Part shown: piece by piece, positions 15,008-24,730 of the stretch | Numbering within the stretch: the first letter of the stretch is position 1 | Layout: the number at the start of each line of letters is the position of its first letter | Assembly (NCBI RefSeq): GCF_045446075.1 | Contig: NZ_JBJJBQ010000007.1 | Span: 111,389 to 175,388 of the forward strand | Source of the DNA: Flavisericum labens | Lineage (GTDB): Bacteria; Bacteroidota; Bacteroidia; Flavobacteriales; Flavobacteriaceae | Reading direction: 5' to 3' | Length of the DNA: 64,000 bases | Program-made: the position numbers and the translations under genes | Notes under the pieces: model-generated | The model's input: only the letters and a program-made list of their open reading frames with translations | The model's database searches: none | What the model was told of the DNA's origin: nothing

Positions 15008-17653
15008 ATGAGACAAAAAAACAAAACCATTCTATTCATTTTACTTATAGCAATAGTTTTACCAGTGCAAATAAATGCTCAGGCAAAACAAGTTTTATAC
15101 GTTAACCAAGACGGTGTGGGAGCATCATCATCTATTCCATCTGATCCAGGTGAAGACTTTGTTATCAAAATGTTACAAGATGACCCTAACTTTGAGGTGA
15201 CTTATATTGAAACTCCACATGACGGAAGTGCTATACCAGAACTTTCTATTTTCGATTTAATTATAGCTCAAGAAAATATTATTTCAGGTGGCGATCTTTT
15301 TAAACCAGATGGTGTTTTAGGTATTAAAAATGTCACGGTGCCTATAATATATTGTAAGACTGGAGCTTTTAGGAATGGAAGAGCAGTTACTGATGCTGAT
15401 GCTGTTGCCGATGGAACCCGAAATTTATTTATTACTGTACCTGAAGCCAATCAAAATCACGATATATTCAGTGGCATTGATTTTTCAGCCGGAGAGCAGA
15501 TTAGAATACACTACGAATTGTCTAATGGTGACGGATCGGAATTAGGTAATAACTCCATAGAAATTATCAACAACTTAGACATTTCAAACCCAAATACCTT
15601 ATTAGCTACAGTTCCTGAAGTTACCACTCCAGAAGAAGCCTTAGTAATCAATTATTTTCCTGCAGGTACTCAATTAGGAGAAAACCCAGATGATAAACTT
15701 CAAGTTGATGCAGTTGCACTACCTTTTAAATACGGTGCATTAGCTAGAAATGATGGTGAAAACATCTCATCTGAGGCCTTAACCATTTGGAGGAATGCAG
15801 CCTACTTGTTAACAGGCTTAACAGTGCCAGAAGAGCTTCACTACAATCCTAAAACAGCAATGAAGGTTCTCTATGTAAACCAAGTTGGTGTAGACCCTGG
15901 CGATGGTGGAGGTTCTCGACCAGGCTACGACCCTGTTGTGCGAATGCTAGAGTTTGACAGGCATTACACGGTAACCTATATAGAAACTCCTGCTGACGGA
16001 AGCGCCATACCTAATGATCTTTCTGACTTCGATTTAATTATTGCCCAAGAAACCATTAGCTCAGATGCCGGGTTATTTAGACCAGATGGCGCTCTGGGTA
16101 TAAAAAATGTAACGGTTCCAATTATTTATAATAAAACTTGGGCTTTTAGAGACGGTAAAGCTGTTACCGATGCTGATGCTGCGGTAACGGCCACCCAAAA
16201 TTTCTTTATTACCGTACCACAAGTTAACCAAGACCACGATATGTTTAGCGGAATTGATTTTTCAGGAGGCGACCAAGTGAGAATCACCTATGAATTGGCA
16301 AACGACGACGGGTCTGATGGAGGAAATAAAGCCATAGATGTGCTAAATAGTTTAGAGATTTCTACTCCCAATACACTTTTAGCCACTGTTGATGAAGTCA
16401 CAGATGAAGAAAAAGCTTTAGTAGTTAATTATCTACCAGCAGGAACCCAACTAGGCGAAAACGCAATGGACGAGCTTCAAGTTGATGCTGTAGCCCTATC
16501 GTTTAGCTATGGTGCCTTGGTTAAGGGAAAAGGAACCAATATAACCGCAGAAGCCCTTACCATTTGGAGAAATGCCGCATACTTGTTAACAGGTGTTCCC
16601 ATTCCTGATAATTTATATGACAACCCGGCATTGTTCAAACAAGTTTTATATGTTAACCAAAAAGGTGTAGATGCGCCAACATCAGAAGTGTCAACTCCCG
16701 GTGAAGATCCAGTAATTAGAATGTTAGAAGGTGATGGCAATTTTAAAGTGACTTACCTTGAAACTTACAATCATGGACTTCAAATTCTTGACCCTGGCTT
16801 TTTCGACCTTGTTATCGCACAAGAAAACTTAAGTTCTGGAGGCGATTTTTTTAAACCTGGAGGGAGACTAAGCGTCGGGACTATTCAAACACCTATTATT
16901 TATAATAAATCCAGTACTTTTAGAGATGGAAGAGCGGTAACTGACCCTAATGCCACTAATGTCAATACTCAAAACCTTAACATAACCGTGCCTGTAACAA
17001 ACCAAGACCACGATCTATTTAGTGGCATTGATTTTTTAGGAGGTGAGGACGTTAGAATGTTTGTAGAAACTTCAGAAAGCAACGGCAATGACGGAGGTGA
17101 CAAAGCCATTGAAATAATTAATGGGTTGGACATTTCAACCACTGGTTCTCTTTTAGCTACAGTTGATGAAGTCACCAACCCAAACGAAGCAGTTGTCTTT
17201 AATTTTTGGCCAGAAGGCACACAACTTGGCGAGAATACAAGTGATGTTTTAAACACTGATGCTTTTGCTTTTTCCTTAAGCTATGGTGCCATAGTAAATG
17301 GCGATGGCGAAAATGTTTCTTCTGAAGCATTAACCATGTGGAGAAACGCCGCTTACATTTTAACAGGACTGGAAGTGCCTAGCGAATTGTATGTTAATCC
17401 TGATTTTACATTAAGTATAGACAAAGCTGGCGAAGTATCAAACGTGTTGTCCAAAGTAAAAGCAATTGGAAGCAGAATTTATATTTCTGATGTAAAATCT
17501 TCAACTGAAGTTAGAGTCTTCAGCATGACTGGCGCATTAGTTAAGACCATCAAAACTAATACAAACACAAACTTCAACTTTAATTCAGGCCTTTGGATTG
17601 CTACCTTAAAAACCTTTGAAGGCATAAAAGCAGTGAAATTATTAGTGAAATAA
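15008..17653 (+). CDS. secreted T9SS protein with three tandem Rossmann/GATase-like modules
   Basis: An 881-residue paralogue of the preceding protein. It has a signal peptide (residues 1-25, ending I-N-A-Q), three modules of 258-259 residues (first strands V-L-Y-V-N-Q at nucleotides 15092, 15866 and 16643), and a T9SS sorting domain in the last 80 residues that is nearly the same as that of its neighbour. It lacks the extra beta-rich domain found between modules 1 and 2 of the larger protein. Acidic, surface or extracellular, with no catalytic residue I can name. It has its own terminator and a 291-base upstream gap, so it is a separate transcription unit or reads through from the first gene. 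Confidence 0.85.
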   Translation: MRQKNKTILFILLIAIVLPVQINAQAKQVLYVNQDGVGASSSIPSDPGEDFVIKMLQDDPNFEVTYIETPHDGSAIPELSIFDLIIAQENIISGGDLFKPDGVLGIKNVTVPIIYCKTGAFRNGRAVTDADAVADGTRNLFITVPEANQNHDIFSGIDFSAGEQIRIHYELSNGDGSELGNNSIEIINNLDISNPNTLLATVPEVTTPEEALVINYFPAGTQLGENPDDKLQVDAVALPFKYGALARNDGENISSEALTIWRNAAYLLTGLTVPEELHYNPKTAMKVLYVNQVGVDPGDGGGSRPGYDPVVRMLEFDRHYTVTYIETPADGSAIPNDLSDFDLIIAQETISSDAGLFRPDGALGIKNVTVPIIYNKTWAFRDGKAVTDADAAVTATQNFFITVPQVNQDHDMFSGIDFSGGDQVRITYELANDDGSDGGNKAIDVLNSLEISTPNTLLATVDEVTDEEKALVVNYLPAGTQLGENAMDELQVDAVALSFSYGALVKGKGTNITAEALTIWRNAAYLLTGVPIPDNLYDNPALFKQVLYVNQKGVDAPTSEVSTPGEDPVIRMLEGDGNFKVTYLETYNHGLQILDPGFFDLVIAQENLSSGGDFFKPGGRLSVGTIQTPIIYNKSSTFRDGRAVTDPNATNVNTQNLNITVPVTNQDHDLFSGIDFLGGEDVRMFVETSESNGNDGGDKAIEIINGLDISTTGSLLATVDEVTNPNEAVVFNFWPEGTQLGENTSDVLNTDAFAFSLSYGAIVNGDGENVSSEALTMWRNAAYILTGLEVPSELYVNPDFTLSIDKAGEVSNVLSKVKAIGSRIYISDVKSSTEVRVFSMTGALVKTIKTNTNTNFNFNSGLWIATLKTFEGIKAVKLLVK

Positions 17654-17680
17654 TAATTACTGAAATATTACATTAAATTT

Positions 17681-17712
17681 AAAAGGGATACATTTTTGTA
17701 TCCCTTTTTTTA
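17681..17712 (+). terminator. rho-independent terminator of the second tandem-module gene
   Basis: AAAAGGGATACA and TGTATCCCTTTT form the stem around a T-rich loop, followed by a T-run and then TATTCCTAG, which resembles TTATTTCCTAG after the first gene. Confidence 0.92.
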
Positions 17713-17788
17713 TTCCTAGGAAAGCAAAGGTACTCACAACCCATCTAAAACCAGTTGATAATGTTTACTTTAGAACATAATTTTAGTT

Positions 17789-17805
17789 TTGGCACGCTGT
17801 TTGTA
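17789..17805 (+). promoter_or_regulatory. sigma-54-type -24/-12 promoter
   Basis: TTGGCACGCTGTTTGTA matches the sigma-54 consensus YTGGCACGnnnnTTGCW at every fixed base except the C of the -12 GC, which is T. The spacing between GG and the -12 element is exact. Transcription would start near 17815, giving a leader of about 28 bases before the ATG at 17843. Confidence 0.6.
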
Positions 17806-17842
17806 TCTCATTAAACGAGTCACATTAAAAAACACACAGATT

Positions 17843-19015
17843 ATGAAAAAGTTTATATTTTTATTAGCAGGTTTAATCCTTTCGGGATTTACTGTTAACG
17901 CAGCCACAACCACCAATACAGAACATTCAGAAATCAACATTTATAATAGAGGTTACGGCAATTCTTTTATATTTGTTGAAAATGGAATTGAATTTTCGGT
18001 TTTTCCAGATGGACAATTCGATTTCAATATTTTACGAAATAATTCACGTTTTAGTCTATCTGTAGGCTCGCCAAACGTTAATCTCAGTTTTAATTCTGGT
18101 TACGATTATAATGCCTACGTGCAATATGATGAATATGGCGCTATTATTCAGATAGAAAACACGCCAATTTTTTATGACTATTACGGCAGAATCAATCAAG
18201 TTGGAAATATCAACATATATTATAACAATTTTGGTTATGTATCTCGTGTAGGAGGGCTATACGTTCACTATAACAGACGCAATATATTTACTCATTATAC
18301 AGGCTTCATCAACGTTTATAATAGAAGTTATATATATAGACCTTGGCACCGATACTACAGTGTTCCGGCTTATGATTACTGCGTGGTTTACAACAGGCCT
18401 TACAGACGTTATTACACACCCATAAGATACACTTATAACAGACCGTACTATAACAACTATAGACCCAGAACATCTGTAGCAAGCAGACGCGGAAATAAAA
18501 TTATAAGAAACAGAAGTTATGCCACGGTGAACAGAAGTAAACGAAATATAACCAGAATTAATAAGAATTCTGCTTCAAGGAGGCATGTTGCACAAAACCA
18601 AACCGTTAGACGCAATAATAAAACTACAAAACGCACTGCACCTGCTTTAAACCGTGAGGTTATAAGAAGAGACAATAAATTTACTAGAACACCTTCTAGA
18701 ACTAATTCTCAAATAAGCAATAATAAAATGAGAGAAAACGTTAGAAGAACAGTTAACAGAAACAACAATGTAAGAACAAACAATGTTTCTCGAACTAAAA
18801 ATAATAGGATTGCACAAAAACCAAATACAACAAATAAACGTACATATAATAAAAGCGTTACTAAAAAAAGAAACACTCAAGTAGCTCAGAGATCGGTAAA
18901 TAGACCAAAGACTACCGTTAAAAGAACTACGCAAAATAGAAATACAAGATCTGTAAAATCAAACAGTTCTAGAAATAATAATAGATCGGTAGCAAATAAC
19001 AGAAGACGATCATAA
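17843..19015 (+). CDS. secreted, strongly basic Arg/Asn/Tyr-rich protein
   Basis: A 390-residue product from ATG 17843, which begins with a clear signal peptide (M-K-K-F-I-F-L-L-A-G-L-I-L ... V-N-A-A); the upstream in-frame start at 17789 falls in the promoter and is rejected. Residues about 30-200 are rich in Tyr, Asn and Phe and look like short beta repeats (Y-G-R-I-N-Q-V-G-N-I style). From about 200 to the end the chain is extremely basic and low in complexity, with many R-N, N-R, K-R-T and R-R-N steps and almost no acidic residues. It may bind polyanions such as DNA, LPS or acidic polysaccharides outside the cell; this is inference. No known domain seen. Confidence 0.75.
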   Translation: MKKFIFLLAGLILSGFTVNAATTTNTEHSEINIYNRGYGNSFIFVENGIEFSVFPDGQFDFNILRNNSRFSLSVGSPNVNLSFNSGYDYNAYVQYDEYGAIIQIENTPIFYDYYGRINQVGNINIYYNNFGYVSRVGGLYVHYNRRNIFTHYTGFINVYNRSYIYRPWHRYYSVPAYDYCVVYNRPYRRYYTPIRYTYNRPYYNNYRPRTSVASRRGNKIIRNRSYATVNRSKRNITRINKNSASRRHVAQNQTVRRNNKTTKRTAPALNREVIRRDNKFTRTPSRTNSQISNNKMRENVRRTVNRNNNVRTNNVSRTKNNRIAQKPNTTNKRTYNKSVTKKRNTQVAQRSVNRPKTTVKRTTQNRNTRSVKSNSSRNNNRSVANNRRRS

Positions 19016-19036
19016 TAATTTTGGTTGGTTAGTTTG

Positions 19037-19090
19037 GAAAGCCCAGCGATAAGTTTGCCTCAAAGCAACATCGCGGGGTTTTCTTTTTAA
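19037..19090 (+). terminator. terminator after the basic secreted protein
   Basis: GCCCAGCGAT pairs imperfectly with ATCGCGGGG around a 20-base loop and is followed by a T-rich run. Confidence 0.65.
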
Positions 19091-19109
19091 TAGAATTTTC
19101 AGTTAAAAA

Positions 19110-20567
19110 CTATTTCAACTTTAAATACCGCTTTATTAACCCTGAAATATCTTCAGAAAAATCAAACCGTAGCACTATAAAAACATAAACCAATGCTATT
19201 AAAATAGATTTCAAGGCTATATTAAGAATGGGGTGAAACGGGAATTCCCAAAAGTAAAACAGCAGGGTTGTTGATAAAATAAGTAAAGCAATTTTTAAGG
19301 TAAATACTGAAAAAGGAAAAAGTTTAAATTTTCTGTAAACAAAGTATAGCTTAATAGAATTATAAACGAAAACAGCCAGAAAAGTTGCAAGACCGGCTCC
19401 GTTAATTCCAATCCACGGAATGAAAACCATGTTGAGAAGCACCATTAAAATCACTAACACCACCCCTAACACTAAAACTATACGGTAATAATCACTATTA
19501 AACAAAATGGCATTATTACTTCCCAAAAGTGAATCATATAATTTTGTGGTGCTAATAATAAAGACCACAAAAAGACCTCCACTAAACTCTTCAGGGATAA
19601 TTTGGTATAATTGATTAATGTTTAAAACGATCAAAAGAAAAATAAATCCACCGACAATAAAAAGATTCAAAGAGCTTTTTTTGTACAAATCCGCCAAGGC
19701 ATCATAATCTTTTCCATTTAAATATTTGGCCGATAGAGGAAATAATATTTGGTTCATGGAACGCTGAGGCACAGCAATAACGGCCGATATAAAAATCGCC
19801 ACATTGTAATAGGCTATTTCTTTTATTTCAATATACTGTCCTAACATCACCTTATCTACATCTAAGAGTATGGTTGCTACCGATCCAGCAATTATAATCA
19901 AAAACGAATATTTAAAAATACGGCTTAACCCGTTAACAGGTTTAAAAGTAAGAACGGGCCACCTAATGCTAAACGCGGAAATCTTCATAACTAACATGCG
20001 CAATACATATACAATAACTAGCCCAGCCATAAATTGCTCTAGGTTTATGAAATCATAATGAAGTAAAAAAAGCAATACCATGGCTCCTGCCCGATGAAAC
20101 ACCTCCTTCATAAAATTGCCGAAAACAGTTTTCATTTGAACCTTTGCCCATGCAAAAAACACTTCAAAATAAGCCAAAGCGATAGCAATAATTAAGGTAT
20201 GCCATAAATAATTTTTAATAATTTCGTTTTCCTGAGAAAGAAAATTACTAATAACATCATATGAAAAATAGAAAATTATAACCAGTGGTATTATAACACA
20301 AATGGGCAATAATAACATTAGTGTTAAAAAACTATTTAGTGATACCCGTGTTTTAAACGACGAATAAAACTTTACCAAAGTATTGTGCACACCAAAAGCC
20401 ATAAGCGGCATAATAACATATGCCAATGACAGCATGTACCCTACCATACCATAATATTTATCACTTAAAAATTCAGTGTAAAGAAATAAGGCATTAATCG
20501 CTCCAATAAAAAAACCCAAATAGGTAGATATGATATTTTTTAAGGATTGTAATGCAACTATGCCCAT
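19110..20567 (-). CDS. polysaccharide/oligosaccharide flippase (Wzx/MATE-like)
   Basis: A 485-residue integral membrane protein with about 14 hydrophobic segments and almost no soluble domains, as in the polysaccharide transporter branch of the MOP superfamily. Members flip lipid-linked sugar units across the inner membrane. It follows a glycosyltransferase gene with a one-base overlap (20567), and that gene overlaps the YfhO gene, so the three form one operon. Which glycan it carries cannot be told from the sequence. Confidence 0.85.
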   Translation of the reverse strand: MGIVALQSLKNIISTYLGFFIGAINALFLYTEFLSDKYYGMVGYMLSLAYVIMPLMAFGVHNTLVKFYSSFKTRVSLNSFLTLMLLLPICVIIPLVIIFYFSYDVISNFLSQENEIIKNYLWHTLIIAIALAYFEVFFAWAKVQMKTVFGNFMKEVFHRAGAMVLLFLLHYDFINLEQFMAGLVIVYVLRMLVMKISAFSIRWPVLTFKPVNGLSRIFKYSFLIIIAGSVATILLDVDKVMLGQYIEIKEIAYYNVAIFISAVIAVPQRSMNQILFPLSAKYLNGKDYDALADLYKKSSLNLFIVGGFIFLLIVLNINQLYQIIPEEFSGGLFVVFIISTTKLYDSLLGSNNAILFNSDYYRIVLVLGVVLVILMVLLNMVFIPWIGINGAGLATFLAVFVYNSIKLYFVYRKFKLFPFSVFTLKIALLILSTTLLFYFWEFPFHPILNIALKSILIALVYVFIVLRFDFSEDISGLIKRYLKLK

Positions 20568-21844
20568 TATAACAACTTAGATAAGGATTCTGTAAGCTTT
20601 TTTCTATGATATTTTTGAAGACCAATAGGATGCGACTGCAACGAATTTTTCTTATACGCACTATAATGTTCTAATATAATTCTTTTTAACGAGTCGTAGT
20701 TATTATACTTAAAGTATTGCCCCGTATTGGTTTCATTAATGATTTTTTCTATATCAGAGCCCTCTGGCCCCAATGCAATTATCGGTCGGTTTGAAACCAT
20801 ATACTCAAATAGTTTTCCCGGGATAATACATTTCGTTTCTTTAGAATCTATTTCAACTAACAAAAGTAATTGTGATTTTTTTTGAAACACAACCGAATCT
20901 TTATGTGAAACATAGCCAACATTATTCACATAATCACTTAACCTGTATTTTTCAATAGATTTCAATACATCTTCACTTACTGACCCTATTAAATTCAACT
21001 GAAAATCTTTTGAAAAACCTTCTTGTTCAACAATAAGCTCTGCCAAAACCTTCCATAAATTTCCAGGATTTCTTTTTGACAGAAACGACCCGATATGTGA
21101 TAGCGAGAATTTTTTATCCATTTTAAAATCAACGGAAGGCTCATCATCATACCCATTGGTTATGACCTCAATGGACTTATCGGTAATTTTCCGAAACTCT
21201 TTCTTGGTCACATGACTAGTTACCACAATGTGGTCGGCCGTGTTCAACACCTTTCTTTCCAGTAATTTGTGCTTTTTCTGAGAAGATTTTGTAAGTTTCA
21301 ACTCTTTGTGATAACCAATGGTTGTCCATGGATCTCTAAAATCCGCAAGCCACTTCACATCAAACTTTTCCTTTAACTGTAAACCGATTAGATGCAAACT
21401 ATGTGGCGGGCCGGTTGTTACAACAGTTTCAATGCCTTCTTTTTGAATATAATTTGAAAGATACACCACCGAAGGCTTTACCCAACCCACGCGCGCGTCA
21501 GGAATAAAAAAATTACCTCTAACAAAAAGCAGTAATTTTTCAACTAAAGACTGCTTCTTTGCTTCCGAAATAATGCCCTTACTTATCGTTTTTGATGATT
21601 TTTTCGAAAATATATCCGCAAATTTATAAGGCTCACTTATAGGATGCTTTATCACAATGAGATCATCGGAAACCTCTGATTTCAAACTCTCATCAACAAA
21701 AGGGTAACTCGGGTTTTCAGGAATAAACACAACAGGCTGCACATCAAACTGAGGCAAATACCTAACGAATTTCAACCAACGCTGTACTCCAGGCCCACCC
21801 GCAGGCGGCCAATAATAAGTTATAATGAGGATTTTTTTAGACAC
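20567..21844 (-). CDS. glycosyltransferase, GT4-like
   Basis: A GT-B fold glycosyltransferase of about 425 residues. The N-terminus reads S-K-K-I-L-I-I-T-Y-Y-W-P-P-A-G-G-P-G-V-Q-R-W, the typical first strand and glycine loop of family 4 enzymes; the C-terminal half has the donor site region with G-K-L-F-E-Y-M-V-S-N-R-P-I-I-A. I place the start at GTG 21842-21844, giving an eight-base overlap with the YfhO gene stop; the longer reading from 21880 would overlap its neighbour by 44 bases and adds a non-conserved arginine-rich leader. It probably adds a sugar to the lipid-linked glycan exported by the adjacent flippase. Confidence 0.85.
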   Translation of the reverse strand: MSKKILIITYYWPPAGGPGVQRWLKFVRYLPQFDVQPVVFIPENPSYPFVDESLKSEVSDDLIVIKHPISEPYKFADIFSKKSSKTISKGIISEAKKQSLVEKLLLFVRGNFFIPDARVGWVKPSVVYLSNYIQKEGIETVVTTGPPHSLHLIGLQLKEKFDVKWLADFRDPWTTIGYHKELKLTKSSQKKHKLLERKVLNTADHIVVTSHVTKKEFRKITDKSIEVITNGYDDEPSVDFKMDKKFSLSHIGSFLSKRNPGNLWKVLAELIVEQEGFSKDFQLNLIGSVSEDVLKSIEKYRLSDYVNNVGYVSHKDSVVFQKKSQLLLLVEIDSKETKCIIPGKLFEYMVSNRPIIALGPEGSDIEKIINETNTGQYFKYNNYDSLKRIILEHYSAYKKNSLQSHPIGLQKYHRKKLTESLSKLL

Positions 21845-24287
21845 TTCTAGCCTTCTTAATCTCGTAAAACAAACCACCAATCAGCAACAAACCGAGTAAA
21901 ACCGAACTGGCCAAGGAAATCGTACTTCCAATTTTTACAACATCTGGCTCAAATTCAAACTCGATAATATGATTCCCTTTCGGAACAGGCATGCCTCGCA
22001 AAATGTAATTTACTCGCATATGATGGGTTTCATTCCCATCAACAAAAACTTTCCAGCCATGTGGATAATAAATCTCTGAAAACACAGCAAATCCATTATT
22101 TTCATTATTCGACTTATACCTTAAATAGTTAGGCTTAACTTCTTGTAATTCAATTGTCGATATAGAATTTACTACCGCATAATCGCTTTTTAAAGCATTA
22201 AACTTCTCTAGAGCCTTATGGGACGAATAAATAGCTTTAGTCTTATTGTTTAAGCTATCCAGCAACATGATTTCTTTATTTGCAGAATCAACTTTTTCTA
22301 AATTCTCAACAAACCAAGCATTACCATTAGCTTCGTTATTTGTATATGGAAATGCATTGCCTTTTTCATCTTGAGCTACAATATACTTTGTATTGAGCAT
22401 GTTGAGCACATTGAGGTTATTTTTGGAAATAAAAAAATCAAATACTTCACTGTAACGCCTTAATTCTGCTGCATTATAGCCATTTAGAGAATTATGGAAA
22501 TACGAAGGTTTAGATGGGCCGGAAACCAAATCAAAAACCCGGTAATGCGATTTGTCTTTTGCGATAAATTTATCCACTTCGGTTGCCTCAAAAGGTTTAC
22601 TCATAGCTATGCCGGATACAAAGTCATCATTGTTCACGTAACGCCTATCAACTCCAACCAAATCAAATAAAATTAAAGCGCCAAAGGCAACAACAACCCA
22701 TTTTTCTTTCCATTTTCCCTTTAAGTACATGAAAACCGCTCCGGCAGATAACAGCACCAAAACCAAACTTCTTATGGTATCTTGAGTAAAAAGCATTTTT
22801 CTGTCGGCCTTCAGAGCATCCACAAAAGACTGTCCGTAGTTTTGACGGTAAAAACCATCATTAGCCCCTACAAAATCGAGTCCTAAAAAATCAAGGGATG
22901 ACTTGAACAATAAAAACACAAGTGCCAATCCTCCGGTAATCACAGTGGCATATTTTAAGGCCTTTAGCTTTTCATCTTTACTCTCAAAATCGTTAAAAAG
23001 ACGCACCAAACCGAAAACAGCCAATGCTGGAACACACAACTCCAAAATAACTTGAATGGATGTTACCGCTCTAAATTTATCATATAGAGGCACATAATCA
23101 ATAAAAAAATCGGTTAAAAAGCCTAAATTTTTCCCGTAAGACAGCAGCAACGAAAACACAGTACCTCCAAGTAGCCACCATTTCAAGCGTCCTTTAACCA
23201 AAAACAACGCAAAAACAAACAAAAACAACACTACAGCGCCAATATATGCGGGTGCTTCTACTATTGGTTGGTCGCCCCAATACATCGGTGCGCGTTTGGC
23301 TTCCTGCGCAGCTTGGCTGGTAGTGGCTCCCAATTTCCTGAAAGCCTCATAAGTCTCAGAATCTTTACCCAAATCTTCACCGTTTCCACCTCCAAGAAAT
23401 CTAGGAATAAATAAATTAAAGGTCTCCCAGTAACCATAACTGAATTGGGTAATATAATCTTTACTCAAGCCCGATGTGACTTCCTGTTTCGGCATGCCAT
23501 CCGCATTAATGGTGAGTTCACTTTTACTACGCTTACTTTCTTTCACATATTCCTTGGTTGCCAGAATATTAGTTGCATTTAAAGCTATGGATAGCACCAC
23601 AGCCGCAACCATAATACCCAACGATTTAAAGTAATGTGGCAATAGTTTTTTCCTGTAAGCATCAACCAAATAGACAAGCCCCAGAATAATCACTAAAAAC
23701 ATTAAGTAGTAGGTCATTTGAAAATGGTTGGACACTAATTCCAAACCCATAGCTATGGTAGTCAATAAAAATCCAGCTATATATTTTTTCTTAAAAACCA
23801 AAATAATACCACTAAGCACCAAAGGCATGTAAGCAATGGCATGAGCCTTACTATTGTGCCCCACCCCTAATATAATTATTAAATAGGTTGAAAAACCAAA
23901 AGCCAACGCCCCTATTGCAGCTAGCTTAAAATCAACTTTCAACACAAGTAATAAAATGTAAAATCCTAATAGATAAAGGAATAAATAATCAGCAGGTCTT
24001 GGTAAAAAGCGTAAAGCCGAATCTAGTTTTTTTATGTAGTTATTTGGATACCTGGCACCTAGTTGGTAAGTTGGCATACCTCCAAAAGCAGCGTTTGTCC
24101 AATAAGTTTCTTCACCGGTTTCAGCCTTAAAATCCTTTTGCTGCTTGCTCATACCAATAAACTGAACAATGTCGTTTTGGTAAATAGCCTTGCCTTGCAA
24201 AACGGGACTAAAATAAGTCAACGAGATAACAACAAACCCCAATAAAATTAAGATGTGCGGAAGAAATTTTTTAAAAGAAAATTGCAT
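21837..24287 (-). CDS. YfhO-family membrane protein
   Basis: An 816-residue protein with about a dozen membrane segments in the first 560 residues, one extracytoplasmic domain (about 560-775) and a final membrane segment at 785-805. The order and the F-G-G-M-P-T-Y-Q-L-G loop near residue 65 are those of the YfhO family, related to GT-C type glycosyltransferases and in Gram-positives linked to sugar modification of cell-wall polymers. In this operon it most likely decorates a surface glycan using a lipid-linked sugar (inference). It overlaps the downstream glycosyltransferase. Confidence 0.85.
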   Translation of the reverse strand: MQFSFKKFLPHILILLGFVVISLTYFSPVLQGKAIYQNDIVQFIGMSKQQKDFKAETGEETYWTNAAFGGMPTYQLGARYPNNYIKKLDSALRFLPRPADYLFLYLLGFYILLLVLKVDFKLAAIGALAFGFSTYLIIILGVGHNSKAHAIAYMPLVLSGIILVFKKKYIAGFLLTTIAMGLELVSNHFQMTYYLMFLVIILGLVYLVDAYRKKLLPHYFKSLGIMVAAVVLSIALNATNILATKEYVKESKRSKSELTINADGMPKQEVTSGLSKDYITQFSYGYWETFNLFIPRFLGGGNGEDLGKDSETYEAFRKLGATTSQAAQEAKRAPMYWGDQPIVEAPAYIGAVVLFLFVFALFLVKGRLKWWLLGGTVFSLLLSYGKNLGFLTDFFIDYVPLYDKFRAVTSIQVILELCVPALAVFGLVRLFNDFESKDEKLKALKYATVITGGLALVFLLFKSSLDFLGLDFVGANDGFYRQNYGQSFVDALKADRKMLFTQDTIRSLVLVLLSAGAVFMYLKGKWKEKWVVVAFGALILFDLVGVDRRYVNNDDFVSGIAMSKPFEATEVDKFIAKDKSHYRVFDLVSGPSKPSYFHNSLNGYNAAELRRYSEVFDFFISKNNLNVLNMLNTKYIVAQDEKGNAFPYTNNEANGNAWFVENLEKVDSANKEIMLLDSLNNKTKAIYSSHKALEKFNALKSDYAVVNSISTIELQEVKPNYLRYKSNNENNGFAVFSEIYYPHGWKVFVDGNETHHMRVNYILRGMPVPKGNHIIEFEFEPDVVKIGSTISLASSVLLGLLLIGGLFYEIKKARSV

Positions 24288-24319
24288 GTATTTTTTTTAA
24301 GAAAAAATGAAGTCGGAAA

Positions 24320-24583
24320 TTAATCAATTTCTTCGTAATCCACATAATCTCCTACGTCTTTATTTGAAGTTTTCGATTGTGGAATTTTATCAATGGTCAC
24401 CTCTCCTTCTTTCTTTTTTGGCTGCTGTTCAGCTCTTTTTTGAAACTCACCAAATTGCCCTCCAAAACGTTGCTCTGCCTTCTTAGCGGCATACTTCACT
24501 AAGTAGGGCGCAAAAATCCTTGATAATATTTTTATAGCATAATAAACTAAGGCAATGATGAGTATGGTTCTTAATAAACCCAT
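24320..24583 (-). CDS. DUF4834-family small membrane protein
   Basis: An 87-residue protein: one N-terminal membrane segment (residues 3-22), then a basic amphipathic helix (A-A-K-K-A-E-Q-R-F-G) and an acidic, disordered tail ending D-Y-V-D-Y-E-E-I-D. This pattern is that of DUF4834, found beside YfhO genes in flavobacteria. Function unknown. It is the first gene of the glycan operon, 32 bases upstream of YfhO, with a -7 box 27 bases before the start. Confidence 0.8.
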   Translation of the reverse strand: MGLLRTILIIALVYYAIKILSRIFAPYLVKYAAKKAEQRFGGQFGEFQKRAEQQPKKKEGEVTIDKIPQSKTSNKDVGDYVDYEEID

Positions 24584-24609
24584 TTTTCACTTTGATTTGA
24601 TATTTAATA

Positions 24610-24617
24610 CAAAAATA
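24610..24617 (-). promoter_or_regulatory. -7 promoter box of the DUF4834-YfhO operon
   Basis: On the minus strand the bases read TATTTTTG, a perfect TAnnTTTG box, 27 bases upstream of the DUF4834 start. Confidence 0.5.
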
Positions 24618-24671
24618 CGATTATGAGCGTTTAATTAAAGACGAAAAATGATAAAAAAACTATAAAATATC

Positions 24672-24679
24672 TATATTTG
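24672..24679 (+). promoter_or_regulatory. -7 promoter box of the 24731 gene
   Basis: TATATTTG fits the -7 consensus. The TTG at 24677 lies inside it, so translation cannot start there. Confidence 0.55.
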
Positions 24680-24730
24680 GAAATGCATTTAACTAAAATC
24701 TGTGATTCCTTTTTGCAAACCTACTTTATT

